The notes beneath the pieces are model-generated. The model was given only the letters and a program-made list of their open reading frames with translations, was not told the origin of the DNA and did no database searches. A DNA stretch of 64,000 nucleotides from Wuchereria bancrofti. Taxonomy: Eukaryota > Nematoda > Chromadorea > Rhabditida > Onchocercidae. Each line of letters opens with the position of its first letter. Position 1 is the stretch's first letter. The stretch lies in NCBI GenBank assembly GCA_005281725.1, contig SSBO01000012.1, positions 17,010,603-17,074,602 on the forward strand, read 5' to 3'. The translations under genes and the position numbers were made by a program. Below are positions 12,301 to 23,338 of the stretch, in pieces.

Positions 12301-15300
12301 TGCATGATGGAAAAACTTTTTCACTCTCTTTTTAACAATAATTTCTTTTCAGCAGTGCTTCAGTTTCGGATCCTTCAGATGGCATGGATGAATAGCTACC
12401 GTCGGATGCCTCGCGTACAAGGAGGTATTACTGATTTTCGGATTTTCTACTTCAAAAAGGTAATCATTTTCATGGGTTATTTAATATTTTGACAGTACAT
12501 AATTTTTAGAACATCCAAGCGAAACTATTCTAATAAACGAACTCAAAGCGATGATGATTTTGTCGTTTCCGGTTCCAAAAATGAGTATGAACCATTAAGA
12601 AAAAAATCCTACAGGCCAAAGAATACAAAAAAGATAAAAGGGAAGAGAAAACTTGAAAAATGGTTGGTTTCTTTAAGATTTACGATGTGTGAATCAAAAT
12701 AAAATATTTTGAAATATTCAGAAATGGTCTTTATCTATTTAAGTCAGTTATCTGATAATTTAGTAGCTGTTGTGTTGGCTTATTGCAGTGTGTGAGATGG
12801 TTTCGTTTATGCGATTATTTAAGGTGCTAAATAATGCTTTTCTCTATTTCTTTGATAACGCTCACAACTGTTAGTGTTTTGTAGGACATCCTCTGATAGA
12901 GATTCCACTTCTGAACTGAGTGACAATTACCGCAGTGAAGAAAGCAGTAGTAGTGTGGGCAGGCGCGTAAAGCAACGTGCTACTACCAAATGGGCACCAC
13001 GTGCAAGCAGTTCCGATGCGGAAGATTCAAATCATTCGGTGCAAAAGACTGCTGCTGGAAGGTATTGTTTTTCTGAAAGATGCTACCGAAGTAATTAGTA
13101 GTACTTAAAGCACAATTACATTTAAAAAATATTGTTGCTTGAATATATTCATTTGCGGAGTTTTTAGACCATTAAGGAAGGCGGTGGCGAAAAGAACCAG
13201 CTTAACAGTGGCTAATGGTAATGGTGAGAAAACAGAAGATGATGAAGAGGTGGAAGAGAAACTTAAAGATGTTCGTCTGGTCGGTTTAGGACGAAAAATC
13301 GAGAGGTGGGAAGTAGAGAAAAATGTTTCACCGGTGTTAGTTAATTTAGCTCGGTAGTTTAATATTGGTAAAAGAAAAACCTTCGTGAGGTGAGATGGTT
13401 CCCCTTGGATACTCATCGCATTGAATGAGATGGGTGTCGGTTAAATTATGTTAATTTTTGTGTCTGTAATTTAACTGCAAATTGTATTTTGCTTTTACTG
13501 GTGAATATGTTTTTTAATTTGTGAAATTGAATGTGTTGCAGTTCTGATGAATTTGAACCAGATGACGAAGAAGAAGAAGAGGATGAGGAAGAAACTGTTG
13601 GTGATGAAGAGACAGAGGACAAGGAGGAAACATCGACAGTTGGTGATGAGAAGCAAAGCCAAAGTAATGAAGAGGAAAGTGTGGAAGGAAAAAAAGAAAA
13701 ACAATGAAAGTTGAAAATGGTACGTATTGCATTAAATAATTAATCGTTCCGTATATTTTTAGAATTTATTTTCTCAAAAATGATTTTCATCTCGTTATCC
13801 GATCGAGTATGTTACAATTTCTTGAACTCACTGTTTAGGTATCGATGTTACGAGAGATGTCACATTCAGTTCAACTAAGACTTTATCTGCTGATGGTGAT
13901 GAGAAACAGGCAGAAGATGTGGATGATGCATGTCCATCGACCTCGAATGATGTAAGGATTAAGGTTTAATATAAATATAGCTATCAGTTCTATGTTATAG
14001 AAGTAATGTAAATAAGTTTCTTATCCGTGGATTTAACAAGCAATAGTAAATCTTTTCGTGGGGTAAATCTTTTCGGTGGCTGAACCACACCGTATAAACA
14101 TATTGCGGCTTATCGATGAAGTAGCTCGGAGGGTTAAAGTCAGAGCAAATGAATCAGGAGGTTTGTATATGTACTTGTATTTTTTTTCTTGTATTTTAAT
14201 TGGAAATTTGTTTCAAAAAAAAGTTTATTTTAAAAAATTTTTTGACAAAAATGATTTAGATATTTTATGATGAAAGTACGAAAACAGAAGATGTTAAAAA
14301 GGTAGAAGTAAAAGTGGCAGAAAAAACAATAGTTACTAATATGGCAGCTGCGAGTTCGAATGTAACTTCATGCGTTCCACTTTCATGGTACATGCCAGTT
14401 TTGTTGATTTTTTTTTTTCTACTGTTCTAAGTTACTGATCAGTCAAGTTGCAGATTAAGAATACATTTGCCAGTGTAAGTTTTTTATTTCTGGCTTATGG
14501 ATTAGATCTTGTGAGTTAAATGTGACACAAAGTGATCAAAGCATATATGTTTGAATAGATTACTCGATGTGTATTAATATTTTTTTTCATTTTCTTTCTG
14601 TTAGAGCTAACACATGACTGTATTTTGAAAGTTTTTTGCACATGAATGATTATAATTGTTAAAGTTGTTTATGATTTTACTGTACCTAGCACAGTTATTT
14701 GCAGTTTTTCGTCAACCTCAGCAAATCTTTCATCACTGAATCCGTCATCGGTGATGCAGCAGATGGCTCGACTTGCATCATCGTCAGCTGCACCAGTGCA
14801 ACAATTCGATCCCTCAAGTATTGCATATCGAGATATACTGCAAACTACAGCTTCTACATTCATCGCTAATGGGACTCCATTACACATTTATTCAGGTATG
14901 TTTTAAGGTACATTTAGTTGCTAGAGATTTCAGAAAATTGTTTGCATATTTATTGAGTAAACCTTCCGATGATTATGCAGTCATTTTTCTGGCAATAGTG
15001 CAACTCTATGTTGCTTAATAGGATATACAAAAGATTTGCAATATTAACAGTCAGTGTGTTTCTAAATAGAATATTCAGAAGATTAGCAATGTTAACAATC
15101 AGTTTGTTTTTCTTAGCCTGCTCAATTTTTCAATGAATTTTTTTTCTCAAAACACTTCCCCACTATGATGCAGTTTATTCAAATACGAAATAAATTGAAC
15201 ATGTGATTCAATAATAGACATTCATGAGTTCTTGAATTTCTATTGCTTTTCCAGGTTTTTAAAGACTTTTTCAGGCCCGGCTCCTGTTACCGTTTATCAA

Positions 15301-15589
15301 GTGCAACAGCCGCCGTTTGTAAGGACTCCCGCAGGCGTGGTTCCATCCAACATTGGTCATTGCCACAGGCATGGCCTCCCTATCCATCTCCAAATTTTTT
15401 CCCCACAGAGTTGGTTTTTCCTCCATTTTTCACTTTTTTTAAATATTGTTTACTTGAAGAACTGAAGATTCATAATATTTGATATATTTCAGTGCAGCGC
15501 CACCAATGGTCACTGCCACGACAACTTCGTCACCAGCGACAGATTCTGACACACTTGGAAACGTTCTTGCTTCCGCAATGGATTACTGA
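6379..15589 (+). CDS. RSF1-like remodelling and spacing factor (28 exons)
   Basis: Homologue of RSF1, the histone-binding subunit that pairs with an ISWI ATPase to space nucleosomes in the nucleus. Phase-consistent exons: 6379-6504, 6809-7004, 7341-7582, 7693-7853, 8253-8341, 8552-8664, 8743-8865, 8983-9150, 9226-9356, 9484-9655, 9983-10167, 10296-10371, 10656-10744, 10802-10913, 11223-11271, 11353-11473, 11665-11778, 12353-12424, 12510-12662, 12885-13061, 13168-13305, 13542-13719, 13839-13951, 14076-14160, 14288-14387, 14705-14895, 15275-15409, 15493-15589. Exons 2-5 carry the WHIM-type region ([45 protein letters not shown]). Exons 10-11 make a PHD finger. Exon 14 has [12 protein letters not shown] and exon 16 GRGKDMS, both RSF1-like; an acidic/basic tail follows. 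The repaired product is about 1235 residues; human RSF1 is about 1440. Breaks: TAG at 12393, a one-base loss near 13690, a missing AG before 14076, and a one-base loss near 15340. Confidence 0.85.
6631..6678. repeat. Inverted repeat (21-base arms) in RSF1 intron 1
   Basis: Arms 6631-6651 and 6658-6678 are reverse complements with one mismatch, separated by the six bases GTACAT. The transcript could fold into a long hairpin inside the first intron. It may be a remnant of a small transposable element; no target-site duplication was confirmed. Confidence 0.6.
9618..10081 (+). other. PHD finger of the RSF1-like protein, split by an intron
   Basis: The zinc-binding residues follow the C4HC3 PHD pattern: C496 and C499 (CMKC, end of exon 10), C511 and C514 (CDLC), H519, C522, C537 and C540 (CPNC) in exon 11. 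The intron 9656-9982 falls between the first and second cysteine pairs. The aromatic residues W518 and W521 and the acidic PDDDW turn are retained. PHD fingers of this kind bind histone H3 tails; which modification state is recognised cannot be told from the sequence. Confidence 0.85.
10898..11266. other. 11-N contig junction with 179-bp repeated flank inside RSF1
   Basis: Bases 10898-11076 are repeated at 11088-11266, flanking the N run 11077-11087. The copy spans the end of exon 14, intron 14 and most of exon 15. Only the right copy of exon 15 (11223-11271) continues into a usable donor. The duplication is an assembly overlap; the gene should be read once through it. Confidence 0.9.
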
Positions 15590-18111
15590 TTATTTTACGA
15601 ATCAGTTTCTTATATATAGGTTGAATCGGTCACTCGGCTATATATGTATTTTTTAATATTTCATATTTTCGCTAGTTTTTTTTTTTCTGAGAATATATTT
15701 GTAATTTGTTCGTAACTTAAGAAGTTGGTCATTTTGAGAAAAAAAAACTGCTGAAACAATACGTCCTTGATTTCCCAAAAAATCTGAGTAAGCGAAATGT
15801 GGTGAATTGTGAAAAGTAAGAATTTGGAGATTCAGTGGAGTTTTTTATTTCTGTTTTGTTCTTGTGACATATAATGCATTATTTTTCACTCCACTTATAT
15901 TTGCTTTTTTGAAATTAGGATCCCAGTGGCTTGAATAAAAAGAATTTTATTCAATTTTATATTTTTAACGATATGCTTTAAAATTCTAAAGATTTTCATT
16001 TCTTGATCATGTTGTTGGTTTATTGTCTCGCGGTGATTAAAGGTACACAGCTGACTATGAGGAGTTCAATTGCACTACGGGTATGTCAGTCCTACTTCCT
16101 AACTTTGGAACTTATGTGTTGAAAAGGATAAATTCCAAGAACGAGAAGGTGTTTTGCCATTTTTTATGTTCTCGAATTAGTTTTCTGTTTTATTTCGAAT
16201 AGTTTGAAAATCTGACATTCATTTAAAAACGAAGGAGTAAAGGCACTTTTTCGACACTTTTCCCTGTTTTATTTCAAATATTGATGAATGATGCGTAGAT
16301 TACTGAACTTCAAGAAGAGTAAAGCTTTGCTTAAAAGTCATTTCGAAGAACTTATGATCACTGTAGTTTTACATATCTTCCTTTTTCTTTTTTAATTTTA
16401 TTGCATGATATATTCTCATTGTATTATTGTCTTTTGCAACTCACTTTTTGTTCATTTTCTTTTTGTTTTATATTCAAAGACTGAAAGGTAAGCAATATTC
16501 TAAAACGTGCTTATTTGTCTATCCACTCATCATTTTGAAGGCAAATTTTTTGTAAATGGTATGAAAATTCTTGGAATTTCTATTTTTTAGATTTTTCTAA
16601 TTTATCATGGTTCGCTTACTTCATGTAGTATTATGCCGCTTTTTAATGAATTTGCTTTTTATTGTATTTTCTAAATCTACAGTTATATATGTTTTAGTTT
16701 ATAATCTTATATGATAATATCCTGTAACTAAGTCTTCGCAACGATGTGATCACGCTCTAAAAACCATTTTGCCTGTTTTACTTTTATTTTTAAACAGAGC
16801 GCTATTTTAATCTAAGGAAATTTAAATCATCAATCATCTTAGAATCTAAGAAGCAGTCTTTTTTGTTTCATTCAGGCATTTTTTTTATGTGTGATTAATT
16901 TAAAGAGTGATAATAATAATTCGATGTTAAATTCATCAGTACGAGTGTTTTTTTTTCTAGCCATCTCCATGCATCTGCGTTTCTTTTTTTTTCATCTCAT
17001 TTTTTAGTATTCAAATACTGAATTTTTCATTGTTTCTGATACTCACATGTGGAATTTATATTTCATATAAAATCTTTCTAGTAAAAAGAAGTGATTGAAA
17101 AAGGAATTCTTTTGTTCACAAATAAGTTGTGAAACTCATTATTTCTTTGAAATATATATAAGATAATTTTCATATATTAAGCAATTCACATGTCATTTTT
17201 TCCTATGTTTTCATCTTATTTTGCATCTGTCAGTAAAGAAAGAAAGAAAAGAAAAAAGAACTTTCATAATGTGTAATAATGCAGAACATTAATTCCATTT
17301 TAAATCTTTGAAAAAACTTTCATTTTTTTTTTTTTTGAAATGAATAGATTTTTTGAAATGAATGATTCGATAATATGATCGTATTCATGTATAAAAATGC
17401 GGCAAAAAAATGTAAATATTTTTGTAAATATTAACGAAAAGTTGAAGAGAAATCCTATATATGAGGATAGAGACAAGTTTTTTTGTTTCTCATTTCGGAA
17501 GAGAAGGATAAACTCAATGGATTCTCGAGAATTTTTAAAATGATTTCAAATGTTTACAGATCCAAGCTGCTTGCTCTTTCTAAAATGAATTAATTTCCTG
17601 GCACGGGACAATAGCTAAATTGAAAGTGTATAAAATCGTCTAAATATTTTTATTAATATGAAAATGAAAAGAATGCAATATAGTAAGCGAAATCAATTCA
17701 TAAATTTCATTTCTGCTATAAATAGATGATTAATTACTAACATTTAATAATAACGGACTAATCAATAAACTGATAATTAGCAGATAGTAATTATTGCTAT
17801 CTTTCTAATCTAACTTATTCTAAGAGATTTATATTTTCATTTATGATATTTATATGTCATCGTCAACAACAACAGTAATATACCATCATCATTCTATTAA
17901 ATGAATCAATTCATTACTGAGTATTTTAAATTAAAAATAAGAATTCTTTCTCTAAAACGAAACAAGAAACTGATTATACCTGAATGAAAATAACCGGTTA
18001 TCAAGCAATAAGCATTTATCATTCACCATCTTCGATTTTACTTTATCCAATTATCGGTTCTTATGTTATTTCTCTCTCTCTCTCGGTCCTTTTCTTTTTC
18101 ACTTATAAGTG

Positions 18112-18112
18112 N
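18112..18112. other. Single-N contig junction, 1532-bp overlap
   Basis: 16580-18111 and 18113-19644 have equal length and looked identical wherever compared. The left copy stops at the N and the right copy continues into new sequence. Confidence 0.9.
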
Positions 18113-20275
18113 CTATTTTTTAGATTTTTCTAATTTATCATGGTTCGCTTACTTCATGTAGTATTATGCCGCTTTTTAATGAATTTGCTTTTTATTGTAT
18201 TTTCTAAATCTACAGTTATATATGTTTTAGTTTATAATCTTATATGATAATATCCTGTAACTAAGTCTTCGCAACGATGTGATCACGCTCTAAAAACCAT
18301 TTTGCCTGTTTTACTTTTATTTTTAAACAGAGCGCTATTTTAATCTAAGGAAATTTAAATCATCAATCATCTTAGAATCTAAGAAGCAGTCTTTTTTGTT
18401 TCATTCAGGCATTTTTTTTATGTGTGATTAATTTAAAGAGTGATAATAATAATTCGATGTTAAATTCATCAGTACGAGTGTTTTTTTTTCTAGCCATCTC
18501 CATGCATCTGCGTTTCTTTTTTTTTCATCTCATTTTTTAGTATTCAAATACTGAATTTTTCATTGTTTCTGATACTCACATGTGGAATTTATATTTCATA
18601 TAAAATCTTTCTAGTAAAAAGAAGTGATTGAAAAAGGAATTCTTTTGTTCACAAATAAGTTGTGAAACTCATTATTTCTTTGAAATATATATAAGATAAT
18701 TTTCATATATTAAGCAATTCACATGTCATTTTTTCCTATGTTTTCATCTTATTTTGCATCTGTCAGTAAAGAAAGAAAGAAAAGAAAAAAGAACTTTCAT
18801 AATGTGTAATAATGCAGAACATTAATTCCATTTTAAATCTTTGAAAAAACTTTCATTTTTTTTTTTTTTGAAATGAATAGATTTTTTGAAATGAATGATT
18901 CGATAATATGATCGTATTCATGTATAAAAATGCGGCAAAAAAATGTAAATATTTTTGTAAATATTAACGAAAAGTTGAAGAGAAATCCTATATATGAGGA
19001 TAGAGACAAGTTTTTTTGTTTCTCATTTCGGAAGAGAAGGATAAACTCAATGGATTCTCGAGAATTTTTAAAATGATTTCAAATGTTTACAGATCCAAGC
19101 TGCTTGCTCTTTCTAAAATGAATTAATTTCCTGGCACGGGACAATAGCTAAATTGAAAGTGTATAAAATCGTCTAAATATTTTTATTAATATGAAAATGA
19201 AAAGAATGCAATATAGTAAGCGAAATCAATTCATAAATTTCATTTCTGCTATAAATAGATGATTAATTACTAACATTTAATAATAACGGACTAATCAATA
19301 AACTGATAATTAGCAGATAGTAATTATTGCTATCTTTCTAATCTAACTTATTCTAAGAGATTTATATTTTCATTTATGATATTTATATGTCATCGTCAAC
19401 AACAACAGTAATATACCATCATCATTCTATTAAATGAATCAATTCATTACTGAGTATTTTAAATTAAAAATAAGAATTCTTTCTCTAAAACGAAACAAGA
19501 AACTGATTATACCTGAATGAAAATAACCGGTTATCAAGCAATAAGCATTTATCATTCACCATCTTCGATTTTACTTTATCCAATTATCGGTTCTTATGTT
19601 ATTTCTCTCTCTCTCTCGGTCCTTTTCTTTTTCACTTATAAGTGTAATTTTATAGTTCATTTTTAGACGATTAAATTTGTTTGTTAAATAATATGACGAT
19701 AATTGAATGAATTAGTTGAGATGATTGTATCTTTATTAATTTCAGTTCTTTCCTCCCTTACTATTTCATTCCATAATTTGTCATTCATTATTTAATTTAA
19801 AAGTTAAAAAATAAGAAATGTCATTCGTTATCGATTTTTCATCTCATATTGTATTAGTAAACACGTAACAATTTTATTAAATTAATTTTTTTTATTTATT
19901 AAAATTTTTTGTATCACTTATTATTAATATATGTTGAAATTTAAAAAAACGAAAAAGAAGAAAAAAGAAAAAGGATTATCCATTGGAAGTTATTTATTTA
20001 TTTTTCACACATCAAAATAAATTATTTGAGAAAAAAATAATAATTATAGATTGAAATTTTAGTTATCAATTAAATTTCATGTCTGCTAAAACTCAATTGA
20101 ACAATTCCACATCTGAAAATAATAACTGTCGTGAGTTTTCTTTCTTTTCCTCTTCTCGCTTTTTTTTAATTTGCATTTCAAATTATTAATTCAACAATTC
20201 GTAACATAAGTTCATTATCTCATATTTTATACATATACGTTTAATATATCATTTTTTATGTACATCGAAGGTAGT

Positions 20276-20373
20276 AAAATTTAATTGAATCACTTCGATT
20301 TTTTAGATAATAAGATTTAATTGGATCTTTTCAATTCTTTAAATAATAAAATTTAATTGGACCTCTTCGATTT
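20276..20373. repeat. Three imperfect tandem copies of a 36-bp unit
   Basis: Units at 20276-20311, 20312-20347 and a partial one at 20348-20373 share the core ATTTAATTGGA followed by TTCGATT or TTCAATT. They lie just upstream of the epimerase remnant. Confidence 0.65.
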
Positions 20374-20502
20374 ACAAATTTCTCCTAATGCAATATATTT
20401 GCAAAAAATTCGAAAAGTTTTATGTGTTAATTTCATTAATTTACATATAAATATCAATAATTATTAATCTTAGGCTAATTTTCTCGATTTCTTTTTTTTC
20501 AG

Positions 20503-23338
20503 ATGTTTTGATAACAGGTGCATCCGGTTACCTTGCTATGCACTGCATTCAGCAACTACTGTAATATGGTTACAAAGTACATGGAACACTTCGAGATTTA
20601 AATTGTCCTGAAAAGGTTAATCCATCACGACAATTAGCAAACAGCGATCAACTTTTACCATATTACTGTCGAAGATGGTGCGGATCTGTGTGGAAGATGG
20701 TGTGGCAAAAGTACATTTATCGTTTTGATAAAAACAATGATAATAGTAGTAATAATAATAATTATAATAATAGCAATAATAATAATAAACAATAAATTTG
20801 AAAAGGATGGATTGCATCTAACAGTGAATTTAATCTTTGATAATAAATTATTTATTATTGCACTGTTTTCTGCTCTTATCTTTTTGAAAAAAAGAAAGAA
20901 ATCTCATTTAAAAGTGAAAAATTATTTAACTGTTTATTTGATTTATTATTTATTTTATTTAATGATATCTGTAATGATAAATTTAATATTTGTATTGTTT
21001 TAGAGCATTGAATGATTGTATATATGTGTTACACATTGCAAGTCCATGTGAAGTGATAACAAATAAAGCAATTATTGAAATTATGGTATTTTAAATGTTC
21101 GTGGTGCATTACAACAACAATGTGTACGAAAAATTGTACTTATTAGTTCATTTGTACAATTAANGCATTGAATGATTGTATATATGTGTTACACATTGCA
21201 AGTCCATGTGAAGTGATAACAAATAAAGCAATTATTGAAATTATGGTATTTTAAATGTTCGTGGTGCATTACAACAACAATGTGTACGAAAAATTGTACT
21301 TATTAGTTCATTTGTACAATTAATTTTTTTTATCTTTAATTTTGATAATTTTATTTTTTTGAATTGAAATAAAACATACATGATTATGGCATGAATATAA
21401 TATGCTTTATTTATTACATCTATATTAATTATTATTACATTTTATCATCTAATTTATCACGAAATTATGCTAATGATGATAATTAATTGCTGTAACTTTA
21501 TCTTAAGACACTTTTTGTTTTGTTTTTTGTATTCATTTTAAAACTATTTTAAAACAATATTTTATACTATTTTAAAATTTAAATCTTAAGTTGTAATAAT
21601 TTTACATTTCAGTAGGATGTAGCAATCATAATAAACTTTTCACAGAGAATGATTGGACAAATTTAAATTGAAAACACTTACATCCTTATCACAAAAGTAA
21701 AACACTAGTTGATAAAATAGCTTGGAGTTTTATGGAAAAAAATCCAGGTCTGTTTGCATTTAATATAAATCAAATTAAAATTAAGCTTCAATATTTAAAT
21801 TGCAGGACAAAAAAAAGAAAGGGAAAAAAAGATTAATTATTAATTAAACAAGATTACTTCCTTGAACGGAATAATTTGATTTAAAATTCTATGCAAGAAA
21901 TATCATATATTTCTGTTTAATTGTTCTAGAAAATATAAAAAATTTTCAAACTATTATCAATCTTTTTCTTTTTTTGTCTTTTTGATTTTCTTAATTTCTC
22001 TAATTATTTAAATTTATACTTCAAACAAATATTAATCGTTACAGATATATCATATCATTTTCATTAACAGTTTTAAATTCTTCTCTAATTATTGGACCAT
22101 CATTATAAAATGCTAAAGGATCAAGTGCTAATGGTGTGTTTAATTTAATCAAATATATAAATTAATATAATAATCAAAATAATTAATGCATATTAAAATG
22201 ATAAAATTTTATTTCATTAATCTAATATAATCATAAACACTAGTTAATCATAAATAATTAGAGCTGTGTAAATTTTATATAACGATTATTAAGTATTAAC
22301 TAATTTATACTTAAATTATCAATTTTATTTGTATTATAGACTATAGGTCGATTTATGGATGGTTCAATGCCAGCTTATCCATTAATAAAGCTTAGTTTAA
22401 TTGTTGTTCGCGATGCGGCTCGAGCGCATATTCTAGCAATGAAAGAAACAAAATATAATGGACGACGAATTCTTATCACCGCTGAAACGTTATCTTTTTT
22501 TTCAAAAAATTACTAATGTTTTACGAGAAGAATTTGCTGATAAAAGTGAAATCTCTTTTTTTATTTAAATTAATGGAGAAATTTTAATTAATATTAAATT
22601 TGCATAAGATACTTCAAAGAAATTTATTATTTTATTAGTTTTTTTCTTTTTTTAGTTATTGTCAGTACTGATAGTAAAAGTAAAAAGGATAAAAAACGTG
22701 AACTTGTACGTAAGCTTCAATTTTTTCCTTTTTTTCACTTGATTTATTATTTGCTTAATTATAACAAAATTTATATTCCTAAATATTTCAAATAACGAAA
22801 GACTTTATGAGAATGATAACTGATAGAAACAGATTACTGATAACGATGAAAGTTTATGTTTGGCTATCGTATCCCATGTTTTAAAGCACGCTATATAGTT
22901 CTGTAGTTTTGTTCTTTAATAAATAAGATAGCATTACAAGCTTTATCATTATATGGACATGAAGATAATTTTGATAATTCTAAAGTAAGTTTTTGAAAAA
23001 TTTCCTATTTGCATGTTAATTTAGTTAATTGTTTTTTACACTATTTAAAATATATATACTCAAGAAAATATCACATTTTTGAATAGCAATAAATAGTTTG
23101 AAAAATGTTATTGTGATTTTATTATCAACAATTAATAAATAGTAATGTTTGATGAATTGTGTTAAAAATTGTATCAATTTGTTTACTGATTTTTTTTACA
23201 TTAATTTTAGGCATTTCAATTATTAGGTATGTTATATCAAAATGTGAGAATCGCTGTTAGAAATGGCTTATGATATGATTGAACGATTGAAAATGATTGA
23301 ACGGAATATTTTATCAAGAATGAAGAATATGCTAACTT
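20503..23338 (+). pseudogene. NAD(P)-dependent epimerase/dihydroflavonol-reductase-like pseudogene
   Basis: Scattered plus-strand exons match the extended short-chain dehydrogenase family of dihydroflavonol-4-reductase-like enzymes. The first (from 20503) has the Rossmann dinucleotide-binding motif VLITGASGYLA and GTLRDL. Later pieces are DCIYVLHIASPCEV (21013), a KIVLISSF strand (about 21130), FTENDWTNLN with a YHKSK active-site-like segment (about 21640-21700), a SLIIGPSL strand (near 22090), VVRDAARAHILAM (about 22405-22445), and a C-terminal LLEMAYDMIERLKM (about 23256). The frame is damaged repeatedly: TAA at 20562 after the QQLL stretch, TGA inside the active-site exon, a stop after IIGPSL, and a frameshift before the C-terminal piece. 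In the catalytic YxxxK motif the Y and K are still readable. Introns show a eukaryotic gene rather than recent bacterial transfer. Part of it (21005-21323) is doubled around an N. Confidence 0.8.
21005..21323. other. Single-N contig junction, 159-bp overlap
   Basis: 21005-21163 is repeated at 21165-21323 around the N at 21164. The repeated piece is an exon of the epimerase remnant, so its doubling is not a biological exon duplication. Confidence 0.9.

Larger units (their letters stand above)
15590..20502. other. Non-coding AT-rich region, largely a repeated contig end
   Basis: No exon was recognised. AATAAA signals near 15944 may belong to the 3' end of the RSF1 gene. The 1532 bases at 16580-18111 appear to be repeated without length change at 18113-19644 around the single N at 18112, so roughly a third of this region is counted twice. 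A CTCTCT run occurs just before each copy ends. Confidence 0.7.

Noticed and set aside
20725..21003. 92-codon hydrophobic open frame
   Set aside because: It is made of ATA/ATT-rich low-complexity sequence within an intron of the epimerase remnant; no start context or family motif.
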